A stretch of 45,342 nt of DNA from Gordonia sp. OPL2 (GTDB taxonomy: Bacteria; Actinomycetota; Actinomycetes; Mycobacteriales; Mycobacteriaceae). This document shows, one piece after another, positions 32,359 to 40,311 of this stretch. Where the stretch lies: NCBI RefSeq assembly GCF_003797825.1, contig NZ_RKME01000038.1, positions 1-45,342 of the forward strand. The letters run 5' to 3'. The notes beneath the pieces were generated by a model. That model was not told the origin of the DNA. It searched no databases and saw only the letters and a program-made list of their open reading frames with translations. The translations under genes and the position numbers were made by a program. Each line of letters starts with the position of its first letter. Position 1 is the stretch's first letter.

Positions 32359-34755
32359 TCACGACCTCGCCGAATCCCGCCCCGTCCCCAGCCCGATGTC
32401 TGCGGTGTTGCGTTGTCCGGCAACGATGCTGACCTGCACGGCAGCCGGTTCGTACATGCTCGCGACGACGGTGAATCGTCCGTCGGTGAGGCCTTCGATG
32501 CGGTATCGGCCGTCCGCGTCGGTGGTGGCCGACGCGACGATCGTCTGATCCGGGCCGATCGCCGACACGGTGGCGCCTTCGAGTGCGGTGCCATCGGGGG
32601 TGCGGACCGAGCCGTGTAGTCCGCTGTTGGCGACCAGCACGATGTCGAGCGGGTCCGCGTATCCGGTCGGTGTGTTGACGGTGACCAGCTGACTGGCCGG
32701 TTGGCAGCCGGGTGCAGATGCGGTGACGGCCACGGTGTCGCCGTCGGACAGTCCGGTGATCGCGAACAGTCCGTCGTCGTCGGCTTCGGTCTGTGTCACG
32801 ACGGCACCCGACTGGTCGGTGACGATCAACTGTGCGGCGACCGGGCCGTGGGCATTGCGCACTCGTCCGCGAACCGTGGCACCGCCGGCGAGTGCGAAGT
32901 CGCGGCGGAAGACCGCCTCGCCGACGACCGAGACGGTCATCGCCCTCGGCGAGCGGCCGGGCGCGGTGGCGATGACGGTGTAGGTGCCGTCGGCGATCCC
33001 GTACACGGCGTAGGAGCCGTCCGGATCGACCGCGGTCGCCCCGGTCTGGCGGCCGCGAAGGTCGGTGACGGTGATGGCAGCACGGTCCAGTGCTGTGCCG
33101 TCGGCGGCGGTGATCCGACCGGCGACACGCGGCCGCGGACCGTGTGAGGGGTCGGCCATCTGAGTGAGTTCCGCGTCGGTCGATCTGGTCGGGACGGCCT
33201 GAGTCTGCTCGGCCTCCTCGTCGGCAAGTGATTCGGGAAGCGACGATTCGACCGATTCCGTCGGGTCGCCTCCGGCATCGGGCCCGGTGACGTTGCCTGC
33301 CCGCCGACGAGCGATGGGGATGCACAACGTGATCGCGACACCGACGAACGCGGCGATCGCCCCGATCAGGAAGCACCACCGGAACGCGGAATGGCTCGGC
33401 ACGTCGACCGGCCCATAGGAGACGGTGGAACTGGTCAGGACCAGCGCCATGACCGCCGACGCACTGGTGGTGCCGATCGACCGCATCAGGCCGTTGAGCC
33501 CGACGGCAGCACCTGCTTCGGTCATGGGCACAGCCCCCATGATCAGGGTCGGCATCGCCGCATAGCCGATGCCGACACCGGCCGAGCAGATCACCGACGC
33601 CAGCGCCAACTGCCACGGTGCATTCATCAGCAGGAACGCGCCGAGGTAACCCAGTCCGAGGACGGTCGCGCCGATCGCCAGCGTGTACTTGGCACCGATG
33701 GTGTTGATGAGCGTGCCCGAGACGGGTGCGAACACCAGCATCATCAACCCGCCGGGCGCCATCCACAGGCCGGCCGCGAGCAGAGTCTGTCCGAGACCGC
33801 CCATGGCCGTGGGAATCTCGAGCAGTTGGGGCACGACGATCGTCTGCGCCATCATGCCGAACCCGATCGCGATGGCGCCGATGTTGGTGAGCAGCACCGC
33901 GGGACGCGCCGTGGTCCGCAGGTCCACCAACGGTGCGCGGTGGCGCAGTTCGAACATGCCCCAAACGATCAGTACGGCGAGCCCGCCGAACAGCAGGCCG
34001 AGGGTGGTGCCGGTGCCCCATCCCCAGTCGTTGCCCTTGGAGACGGCGATGAGTACGCCCGACAGGCCGATCGCCAGGCCGATGGCTCCGATGACGTCGA
34101 ATCGCTTCTCGCCCGTGCTGTCGTCGATGTGCGGGACGACGAACGCGACGAGCACTGTGACGACGACGGCGAGACCGGTCGACACCCAGAACAGCGCATG
34201 CCAATCCCATTGCTGGGCAACCCAGGCCGACAGTGGCAGGCCGATCGCGCCGCCGACGCCCATCGTCGCGCTCATCGCCGACACCGCCATCGAGGTCAGG
34301 CGTGGCGGGGTCACCTCCCGCATCAGGCTGATGCCGAGCGGGATGAATCCCATCGCCAGACCCTGGATCGCGCGTCCGACGATCATCGGGATCAGTGCCG
34401 AACTCAGCGCGCACACGAGCGATCCGGCGATCAACAGGATCGAGCTCGCCAGGATGATGCGCTTCTTGCCGAACATGTCACCCAGGCGGCCTGCGATCGG
34501 CATCGCGACGGCCGCGGCGAGCAGCGTGGCGGTGACGACCCATGACGCATTCGAGATCGATGTGCCGAGCAATTTCGGCAGTTCCGGCTGGATCGGGATG
34601 ATCAACGTCTGCATCAGAGACGCGACCAGGCCGCCGAAGCACAGCACGGCGACCACGGCGAGCGCGGCTCCGGTGTGCTTGTCGTCGGTCAGTTCGCTGT
34701 CCACCGGCACGGTGTCTTCCCGGGCCGGTGCATCGCCGGTCGGCGTAGTGGTCAT
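32359..34755 (-). CDS. MFS (DHA2/EmrB-QacA) exporter fused to three regulatory-like beta-sandwich domains
   Basis: Residues 1-500 form a 14-helix drug:proton antiporter (LPKLLGTSISNASWVVTATLLAAAVAMPIAGRLGDMFGKKR is the family start). A disordered acidic linker (about 500-540) follows. Then come three tandem carboxypeptidase-regulatory-like domains (about 541-624, 626-706 and 711-790), each with the pattern VxGxVxxxDGxxLxxAxVxV...DxDGxYxIxGLxDGxYxVxA. Total length is 798, about 300 more than the usual transporter. The start ATG 34755 has GAGGAGG upstream. A palindrome, TACATATGTA, lies 28 bp before it. The repeats may gate export, bind cargo or contact envelope glycan; none of this is shown. 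Confidence 0.9.
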   Translation of the reverse strand: MTTTPTGDAPAREDTVPVDSELTDDKHTGAALAVVAVLCFGGLVASLMQTLIIPIQPELPKLLGTSISNASWVVTATLLAAAVAMPIAGRLGDMFGKKRIILASSILLIAGSLVCALSSALIPMIVGRAIQGLAMGFIPLGISLMREVTPPRLTSMAVSAMSATMGVGGAIGLPLSAWVAQQWDWHALFWVSTGLAVVVTVLVAFVVPHIDDSTGEKRFDVIGAIGLAIGLSGVLIAVSKGNDWGWGTGTTLGLLFGGLAVLIVWGMFELRHRAPLVDLRTTARPAVLLTNIGAIAIGFGMMAQTIVVPQLLEIPTAMGGLGQTLLAAGLWMAPGGLMMLVFAPVSGTLINTIGAKYTLAIGATVLGLGYLGAFLLMNAPWQLALASVICSAGVGIGYAAMPTLIMGAVPMTEAGAAVGLNGLMRSIGTTSASAVMALVLTSSTVSYGPVDVPSHSAFRWCFLIGAIAAFVGVAITLCIPIARRRAGNVTGPDAGGDPTESVESSLPESLADEEAEQTQAVPTRSTDAELTQMADPSHGPRPRVAGRITAADGTALDRAAITVTDLRGRQTGATAVDPDGSYAVYGIADGTYTVIATAPGRSPRAMTVSVVGEAVFRRDFALAGGATVRGRVRNAHGPVAAQLIVTDQSGAVVTQTEADDDGLFAITGLSDGDTVAVTASAPGCQPASQLVTVNTPTGYADPLDIVLVANSGLHGSVRTPDGTALEGATVSAIGPDQTIVASATTDADGRYRIEGLTDGRFTVVASMYEPAAVQVSIVAGQRNTADIGLGTGRDSARS

Positions 34756-34783
34756 GTAGGCACCCTCCTCGGGTTGTGTACCC

Positions 34784-34793
34784 TACATATGTA
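34784..34793. promoter_or_regulatory. Candidate operator upstream of the MFS gene
   Basis: The perfect 10-bp palindrome TACATATGTA lies in the 70-bp gap between the tautomerase and MFS genes. It is AT-rich in a GC-rich setting and may overlap a -10 element on the minus strand. Confidence 0.4.
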
Positions 34794-34825
34794 TCGTGCA
34801 CATGCCAAGCCCGGCGACGGTGCGG

Positions 34826-35221
34826 CTAACTCAGCAGCCCTTCCACGAACTGGGCGGAGCCACCCCCGAACGACCAGTCCTCTTTGGTGTTGGGCACGAC
34901 AGAGATGATGAGGTCGTCGGGCCGCACCAATCCTCGAGCGTCGAGTTCGGTTGCGAGCGAGCGGTATGCGGCCTGCTTGTGGGTGACCGTGCGACCTTGC
35001 TGATAGATCTGGATGACGACGATGTCGTCCGTGCGTTCGAATCCGAGTCCGGTGTCCTCGGCGATGATGTGGCCCGGGCGGTGCTCGGTGATGAGTTGGT
35101 AGCGATCGCGATCGGGGGCGTCGAAGTGATCGAGCATCACGGTCTGGACGGCGTCGGCCAGTTCGCGCAGACGTGACGGAGGCCGTCGTCCGTCGATGAC
35201 ATGGATGTGGACCAGGGGCAT
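34826..35221 (-). CDS. Tautomerase-superfamily protein
   Basis: The protein is 131 residues long, beginning MPLVHIHVIDGRRP. Pro2 becomes the catalytic N-terminal proline after Met removal, as in 4-oxalocrotonate tautomerase and malonate-semialdehyde decarboxylase. The length and the motifs DRYQLITEHRPGHIIAEDTGLGFERT and TKEDWSFGGG resemble the longer MSAD-like group. The start ATG 35221 follows GTTCCCACC weakly. It lies downstream of mmsA but beyond a terminator, upstream of the MFS gene. A link to semialdehyde chemistry of the mmsA cluster is attractive but unproven. Confidence 0.85.
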   Translation of the reverse strand: MPLVHIHVIDGRRPPSRLRELADAVQTVMLDHFDAPDRDRYQLITEHRPGHIIAEDTGLGFERTDDIVVIQIYQQGRTVTHKQAAYRSLATELDARGLVRPDDLIISVVPNTKEDWSFGGGSAQFVEGLLS

Positions 35222-35250
35222 GGTGGGAACTTTCGTTGATGGACGGCGAC

Positions 35251-35278
35251 GGCGCGGGGACGATCTCGTCCCCGCGCC
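35251..35278 (-). terminator. Hairpin terminator after mmsA
   Basis: Perfect 13-bp arms GGCGCGGGGACGA (35251-35263) and its complement (35266-35278) with a 2-nt centre lie 26 bp beyond the mmsA stop on the minus strand. Confidence 0.75.
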
Positions 35279-35303
35279 GCTATTGTGTTGTCGGTCCGGA
35301 CGC

Positions 35304-36797
35304 TCAGGCGTTCTGGGGGAAGCCCAGGTTCAGACCACCGTGCGACGGGTCCAGCCAGCGGCTGGTGATGGCCTTGCCACGGGTGAAGAAGTTGACGCCG
35401 TCCATCCCGTGCGCGTGGGTGTCGCCGAACAGTGAGTTCTTCCAGCCGCCGAAACTGTAGTAGGCCATTGGGACCGGGATGGGCACGTTGATCCCGACCA
35501 TGCCGACCTCGACCTCGTTCTGGAAGCGTCGGGCTGCGCCGCCGTCGTTGGTGAAGATGGCGGTGCCGTTGCCGTACTCGTTGGAGTTGATGAGTTCCAG
35601 GGCCTCGTCGTAGGTGTCGACGCGCAGGACGGACAGGACCGGGCCGAAGATCTCGTCGGTGTACACGCTCATGTCGGTCGTGACGTTGTCGAGCAGCGTC
35701 GGACCCAGCCAGAACCCGTCGGCAGATCCATCTGCCTCGACGGCGCGGCCGTCGACAACGATGGTGGCGCCGTCCCTCTCGCCGGCGTCGACGTACGACC
35801 TGACCTTGTCGCGGTGGGCGGCGGTGACCAGCGGTCCCATGTCGGCGTTCGTGGTGCCGTCACCGGTGGTGATCGTCTTGGCGCGCTCGGTGATCTTGGC
35901 GACGAGGTCGTCGGCGATCGGTCCGACCGCGACGCAGGCCGAGATGGCCATGCAGCGCTCGCCTGCCGAGCCGAAGCCGGCGTTGACCATCGCGTCGGCC
36001 GCGAGGTCGAGATCGGCGTCGGGCAGGACGATGGCGTGGTTCTTGGCGCCACCCAATGCCTGGACCCGTTTGCCGGCGGCGGTACCTGTGGCATAGACGT
36101 ACTGGGCGATCGGCGTCGACCCGACGAAGCTGATCGATTTGATTGCCCTGTTGGTGAGCAGTTCGTCGACGGCGGTCTTGTCACCCTGCAGGACGTTGAA
36201 CACGCCCTCGGGCAGGCCGGCTTCTTTCCACAGTTCGGCCAACCACAGCGAGGCCGACGGGTCCTTCTCAGACGGCTTGAGCACCACGGTGTTGCCGGCG
36301 GCGATGGCGATGGGGAAGAACCACATCGGCACCATGGCGGGGAAGTTGAAGGGACTGATGATGCCGATCGGGCCGAGTGGCTGACGAATGGAGAAGACGT
36401 CGACCTTGGTGGAGGCGTTCTCGGTGAATCCTCCCTTGAGGAGATGCGGGATGCCGCAGGCGAACTCGGCGACCTCCTGGCCCCGGCTGATCTCGCCGAG
36501 GGCGTCGGAGAGGACTTTGCCGTGTTCGGCGGTGATGATGGCGGCGAGTTCGGGTTTGCGGGCCTCGAGAAGTTCACGGAAGCGGAACAGGATGGCGGTG
36601 CGTTTGGCCAGGCTGGTGTCACGCCAGGCCGGAAACGCCGCGGTGGCGGCGTCGATCACGGCGCGGGCATCTTCGACGTTGGCCAGGGCCACCTCGCCGG
36701 TCACCGCACCCGTGGCGGGGTTGGTCACCGGCGCCGTCGCGCTCGAGGTACCGGGATAGGCCTTGTTGTTGACCCAATGGGAAATGGTCGTGGGCAT
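35304..36797 (-). CDS. mmsA: CoA-acylating methylmalonate-semialdehyde dehydrogenase
   Basis: The enzyme oxidises methylmalonate or malonate semialdehyde to propionyl-CoA or acetyl-CoA with NAD+ and CoA. The 497-residue protein has SPFNFPAMVPMWFFPIAIAAGNTVVLKPSEKDPSA (about 148-182), typical of this subgroup. The general-base Glu of other aldehyde dehydrogenases is replaced in ALGGAKNHAIVLPDA (248-262), a CoA-dependent hallmark. The catalytic Cys282 is in GSAGERCMAIS. It is the third gene of an operon with the amine oxidase and cupin. It could complete beta-alanine, diamine or valine/inositol breakdown; the neighbours favour an amine. Confidence 0.93.
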   Translation of the reverse strand: MPTTISHWVNNKAYPGTSSATAPVTNPATGAVTGEVALANVEDARAVIDAATAAFPAWRDTSLAKRTAILFRFRELLEARKPELAAIITAEHGKVLSDALGEISRGQEVAEFACGIPHLLKGGFTENASTKVDVFSIRQPLGPIGIISPFNFPAMVPMWFFPIAIAAGNTVVLKPSEKDPSASLWLAELWKEAGLPEGVFNVLQGDKTAVDELLTNRAIKSISFVGSTPIAQYVYATGTAAGKRVQALGGAKNHAIVLPDADLDLAADAMVNAGFGSAGERCMAISACVAVGPIADDLVAKITERAKTITTGDGTTNADMGPLVTAAHRDKVRSYVDAGERDGATIVVDGRAVEADGSADGFWLGPTLLDNVTTDMSVYTDEIFGPVLSVLRVDTYDEALELINSNEYGNGTAIFTNDGGAARRFQNEVEVGMVGINVPIPVPMAYYSFGGWKNSLFGDTHAHGMDGVNFFTRGKAITSRWLDPSHGGLNLGFPQNA

Positions 36798-36836
36798 GGT
36801 GATTCTCCAGAATGGTTGTCGAGGAATGGGTTCGAT

Positions 36837-37184
36837 TCAGAAGATCGAGTAGGCCTTGCGGATTGTCTCGGTCACGTCCCACCGGCCCGACCAACCCGGT
36901 GGCAGGGTGACGAAGTCTCCTGCGCTGATCTCGGTGACCTGGCCTGTGGCGTCATCGGTGAGGGTGGCGCGGCCGGAGATGATGTAGCAAGTCTCGGTGT
37001 TCGGGCGGTCGATGACCGGCCATCCCCCGGGTTCGCATTCCCAGATACCGACTTGCGCTTCTGTTCCCGATTCGATCGGGAGCGTGCGCAGTTGGGGGTC
37101 GCCGCTGTCCGCGCCGGGCCGCTGACCGGAGGGAGTGAGCTCACCGCGAACAGTGAGCGAGTCGAGATGGATGAGTGAGGTCAT
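36837..37184 (-). CDS. Small cupin-fold protein
   Basis: A 115-residue single-domain cupin of the EutQ/DUF861 type. Motifs GIWECEPGGWPVIDRPNTETCYIISGRATL and AGDFVTLPPGWSGRWDVTETIRKAYSIF form the two cupin halves. Metal ligands are incomplete (Glu and Thr in place of some His), as in this subgroup. It lies between an amine oxidase gene and mmsA, spaced 34 and 39 bp, in one operon. Such cupins commonly accompany polyamine and amino-acid catabolic genes, but their role is not established. The start ATG 37184 has GAGGAGACGACC upstream. Confidence 0.88.
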   Translation of the reverse strand: MTSLIHLDSLTVRGELTPSGQRPGADSGDPQLRTLPIESGTEAQVGIWECEPGGWPVIDRPNTETCYIISGRATLTDDATGQVTEISAGDFVTLPPGWSGRWDVTETIRKAYSIF

Positions 37185-37218
37185 GGTCGTCTCCTCGTGA
37201 TCAAGGGGGATGTGCGAA

Positions 37219-38622
37219 TCAGTGTGCGCCGGTGAGCTTCTCGAGCATGGCCGAGATCCTCGAGGGTTTGTGGGTGGTGCGCTCCTCGACGTCGGCGGCG
37301 GAAGCCGCCTGCAACCCGGCGTTGACCCCCAGCCAGCGGAAGGGTTCGACCTCCCACTTCTTCGACTGGTGGTTCACGATCGGAAGGCTGTTGAGGTCGT
37401 CGGGACGGTCCAGGACGAGATTCCGTACGATGCGTCCGGCGAGATTGCTCGTCGCGACCCCGTCGCCGACATACGGCCCTGCCCATGCCAACTTGGTGCG
37501 CCGGTCGTAGCCAACGGAGGGGAACCAGTCGCGTGGTACGCCGAGCGGCCCGCCCCAGCGGTGAGTGATCGGGATATCGCGCAGCTGCGGGAAGAAGTCG
37601 TGCATCGTCGAGATGATCTTGGTGTGGATCTTGTCGTCGACGTCGAAAGACGAGTGCACCTTGGAATTGAAATGGTAAGGCGCGCCCCGCCCACCGAATA
37701 CCAGTCGCCCATCGGCCGTGGGGTGAGCATAGATTCGCAGATTGCGCATGTCGTTGAATGCTGTGCGCCCATCGAGACCGAGACTCTCGCGAACATCGGC
37801 GGGGATCGGGGCGGTCGCGACCACCAGCGAGTACAGCGGAGCGACATTGCGGCGGTAGGCGGCGAACTCCGGCGTGAACGCCTCGGTGGCCCGTACGACT
37901 GCGGTCGCGGTGACGCGACCGCGATCGGTCGTCACCACTCCGTCGTCGATCGATGTGACCGCGGTCTGCTCGTAGATCACCCCGCCGTGATCTTCCACCC
38001 AGTCGGCGAGCCCACGGACCAGTCGGTCGGGCTGGAGTAGTGCACAGTGCTCGGTGAAGATCCCACCGCGCACATCTGTGGCAGCGATGGTGCCCTGGGC
38101 CTCCGCCTGAGACAGCAGGCTCCACTGCCCGCGCGTGCCGAATGCGTCCGAGCCGGCGACGGTGGCCGCTGCGCGGGCGAGTTGCGCATCATTGCGTGCC
38201 AGGGACACGAAGCCGTCGCGAGCGTAATCGCACTCGATGCCCTGTGCGGTGACGACGTCACCGATCTCGGTCACGGTGTCGTTCATCGCGGCCTGAAGGT
38301 TGAGCGCCGACTGGTGGTCGTAGAGCTTGGCCACGTGCGCGAGTGAGACCGGGAAGATCGACGATGCCCACCCGCCGTTGCGCCCGGATGCTCCGAAGCC
38401 GGCGTACTCACGTTCGAGAAGTGCCACCCGTAGCGACGGGTCTGCCTCGAGCAGGTAGTAGGCGGTCCACAGTCCGGTGAAGCCTGCGCCCACGATCGCG
38501 ATGTCGACATCGATGTCGCCGTTTAACGCCGGTCGGATGCCACCGACGCGGTCCTCACTCCACAGCGAGATCCCGACGCTGCTCGACGCGCCGTGGGGCG
38601 CGTGTACGTCGCGAACCACCAT
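37219..38622 (-). CDS. FAD-dependent amine oxidoreductase (DAO family, PuuB-like)
   Basis: A 467-residue flavoenzyme that probably oxidises a primary or secondary amine to an aldehyde with H2O2. The start ATG 38622 has GGAGG five bases upstream; the longer frame to 38721 lacks one. The N-terminal dinucleotide motif is DVDIAIVGAGFTGLWTAYYLLE (about 37-58), followed by GASGRNGGWASS, typical of gamma-glutamylputrescine oxidase relatives. The C-terminal AGPYVGDGVATSNLAGRIV closes the FAD site. It is the first gene of the operon with the cupin and mmsA, divergent from the PucR regulator. The substrate is not fixed; polyamine, GABA-like and aminopropanal routes fit. Confidence 0.88.
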   Translation of the reverse strand: MVVRDVHAPHGASSSVGISLWSEDRVGGIRPALNGDIDVDIAIVGAGFTGLWTAYYLLEADPSLRVALLEREYAGFGASGRNGGWASSIFPVSLAHVAKLYDHQSALNLQAAMNDTVTEIGDVVTAQGIECDYARDGFVSLARNDAQLARAAATVAGSDAFGTRGQWSLLSQAEAQGTIAATDVRGGIFTEHCALLQPDRLVRGLADWVEDHGGVIYEQTAVTSIDDGVVTTDRGRVTATAVVRATEAFTPEFAAYRRNVAPLYSLVVATAPIPADVRESLGLDGRTAFNDMRNLRIYAHPTADGRLVFGGRGAPYHFNSKVHSSFDVDDKIHTKIISTMHDFFPQLRDIPITHRWGGPLGVPRDWFPSVGYDRRTKLAWAGPYVGDGVATSNLAGRIVRNLVLDRPDDLNSLPIVNHQSKKWEVEPFRWLGVNAGLQAASAADVEERTTHKPSRISAMLEKLTGAH

Positions 38623-38717
38623 TGTTTCCTCCAACGTTCGATGATTGATCGTGACCCAGTCTGGGCGGGAACTGTGACCGGTGACATACGCGAACCCGAT
38701 AGTCTTGGCCTCGGGGG

Positions 38718-38733
38718 TCATACTTTTGTATGA
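38718..38733. promoter_or_regulatory. Candidate PucR operator
   Basis: The inverted repeat TCATAC-TTTT-GTATGA is centred in the 125-bp divergent gap, 14 bp before the PucR start codon. Its position suits control of both the regulator and the catabolic operon. Confidence 0.55.
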
Positions 38734-38747
38734 AGGGAGGTCGCGCC

Positions 38748-40208
38748 ATGATCTCGGTCGATCAGCTGGCGGCGGTTCCGTCGCTGGGACTGCGTTATCT
38801 CGCGGGTGAGCGAGGCGGATCTCGGCTTGTCACGTGGGCACACGCGTGTGACCTCGACGATCCATGGTCGTGGTTCGAAACCGGCGATCTCGTGATGACC
38901 ACCGGTGGTGGGCTCCCGGCCGAGGAAATCGAACAGCGCGAATGGATCTCGAAGCTGATCGACAGCAGGGTGAGCGGTCTCGTCGTCGCACCCAGTCCGA
39001 CTGCTCCTGACGTGACCCCCGGCATGCTCGCCGTCGCCGAGGACAGAGGCTTCCCCGTTCTCGGTGCGGATTTCGACCTCCAGTTCGTCTCATTGGCCCG
39101 CACGGTCATCGAGAGCGCGATCGAGTCGGAGCGCCAGCGGGTGGCGGCGATCAAACGCCTGTACGACGTCTACTGGCAGTCCCTGCATCGTCGAGGGACA
39201 TTGGGGGAGCGGCTGTCGGCCCTGGAGCGGTCCACCGGATGGACACTTCAGGTGCGCGATCTGGTCGCCGGCGAGGCGGTCGCGGTGGGCCGGCGCGCCT
39301 TCGACCGCGGCGACCAGACCTCCGGCGGTGGCGCGGAGGTCGAGATGCCCGGGGTGGGTCGTCTGGTCCTCACCGCTGGTGCGGATGCCGCGGAGGTGAC
39401 CGACCGGCCGCTCCTCGAGCATGTCGGTGGCCTCGTTGCGCTGGAGCTCGAACATGCTGCGGTGCAGCGTGATCGGATGCGCGCATCCGGCGAGGCGTTG
39501 CTGAACGGCCTGCTCGACGAATCGATCACCCTGTCCGCGGTATGGCCCGAACTGAAGCACCGCGGCATGAGTGGAGGTGTCGCGGTGGCCTGTTGGGAGA
39601 CCCCGGACGGATCTCCGCTCGATCACCTCGGCGTACACCACCAGCTGTGTCTGCAGAACTGTGCACCATTGATCATCCCCCGCGAGAACATGCTGATCGG
39701 TGTGGTCCCGTTCGATGTCCAGCTGTTGGAGCAGGTGAGTGTCGCACTGGCGCCGAACTGTGCTGTCGGAGTGTCGATTCCGCTGGCGCTGAACTCCCAG
39801 GTCCCGGAGGCGGCGCGTCAGGCGCACCTCGCGGTGGTGCGGGCTCACGACCGCGGCGTGTCGGCGGTCGCCTACGGTGAGGAGGAGACGAGTGCGGACG
39901 TCCTGCCTGGCAGCGTCGACGACATCCGACGGCTGGTTCGTCGGGTACTGGGCCCGCTCATCGACCATGATGCGAGCAACGACGGGGAACTCGTCGAGTC
40001 CGTGCGGGTGTTTCTCGACAATGACGGCGTCTGGCAGAAGTCGGCCGACGCGCTCAACATCCATCGCCAGACGCTGGTCTATCGCCTCAAGAAGGTCGAA
40101 CAACTCACGGGCCTGAAGCCGACCTCGACCGAAGGATCGGCACTCCTGTGGCTCGCGTTCACCGGTGCGGACCGTGCCGGGGTCACATTGTCGGACGGCG
40201 GGTTCTGA
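38748..40208 (+). CDS. PucR-family transcriptional regulator
   Basis: The 486-residue activator or repressor starts at ATG 38748 with GGGAGG upstream. An N-terminal PucR ligand-sensing domain (about 1-130) contains LGLRYLAGERGGSRLVTWAHACDLDDPWSWFETGDLVMTTG. A central GGDEF-like fold follows (about 270-390). The C-terminal PucR helix-turn-helix (about 405-470) contains VRVFLDNDGVWQKSADALNIHRQTLVYRLKKVEQLTG. PucR proteins respond to purine or amino-acid-type metabolites; here the divergent amine-oxidation operon and the convergent GABA-type permease are the likely targets. Confidence 0.92.
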   Translation: MISVDQLAAVPSLGLRYLAGERGGSRLVTWAHACDLDDPWSWFETGDLVMTTGGGLPAEEIEQREWISKLIDSRVSGLVVAPSPTAPDVTPGMLAVAEDRGFPVLGADFDLQFVSLARTVIESAIESERQRVAAIKRLYDVYWQSLHRRGTLGERLSALERSTGWTLQVRDLVAGEAVAVGRRAFDRGDQTSGGGAEVEMPGVGRLVLTAGADAAEVTDRPLLEHVGGLVALELEHAAVQRDRMRASGEALLNGLLDESITLSAVWPELKHRGMSGGVAVACWETPDGSPLDHLGVHHQLCLQNCAPLIIPRENMLIGVVPFDVQLLEQVSVALAPNCAVGVSIPLALNSQVPEAARQAHLAVVRAHDRGVSAVAYGEEETSADVLPGSVDDIRRLVRRVLGPLIDHDASNDGELVESVRVFLDNDGVWQKSADALNIHRQTLVYRLKKVEQLTGLKPTSTEGSALLWLAFTGADRAGVTLSDGGF

Positions 40209-40247
40209 CCTGCGGCCGCCGGATCGCACCGAACGCTCCGACGACGC

Positions 40248-40290
40248 GCACCCGCCTCCCGTGGCCGTCGGCCATGCGGGAGGCGGGTGC
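40248..40290. terminator. Bidirectional terminator between PucR gene and permease
   Basis: Arms of 14 bp at 40248-40261 and 40277-40290 (GCACCCGCCTCCCG and complement) enclose a loop that itself folds through TGGCC and GGCCA. It serves the two convergent genes. Confidence 0.75.
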
Positions 40291-40311
40291 GGTCTGGCGA
40301 AAGGTGGGTCG

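Noticed and set aside
33391..34759. Two long plus-strand frames opposite the MFS gene
   Set aside because: Composition is His/Arg/Asp-rich or Pro/Ser-rich with no domain; the minus strand encodes clear transmembrane helices.
35814..37178. 454-codon plus-strand frame opposite mmsA
   Set aside because: Antisense of a well-conserved aldehyde dehydrogenase and a cupin; Gly/Asp-rich without motifs.
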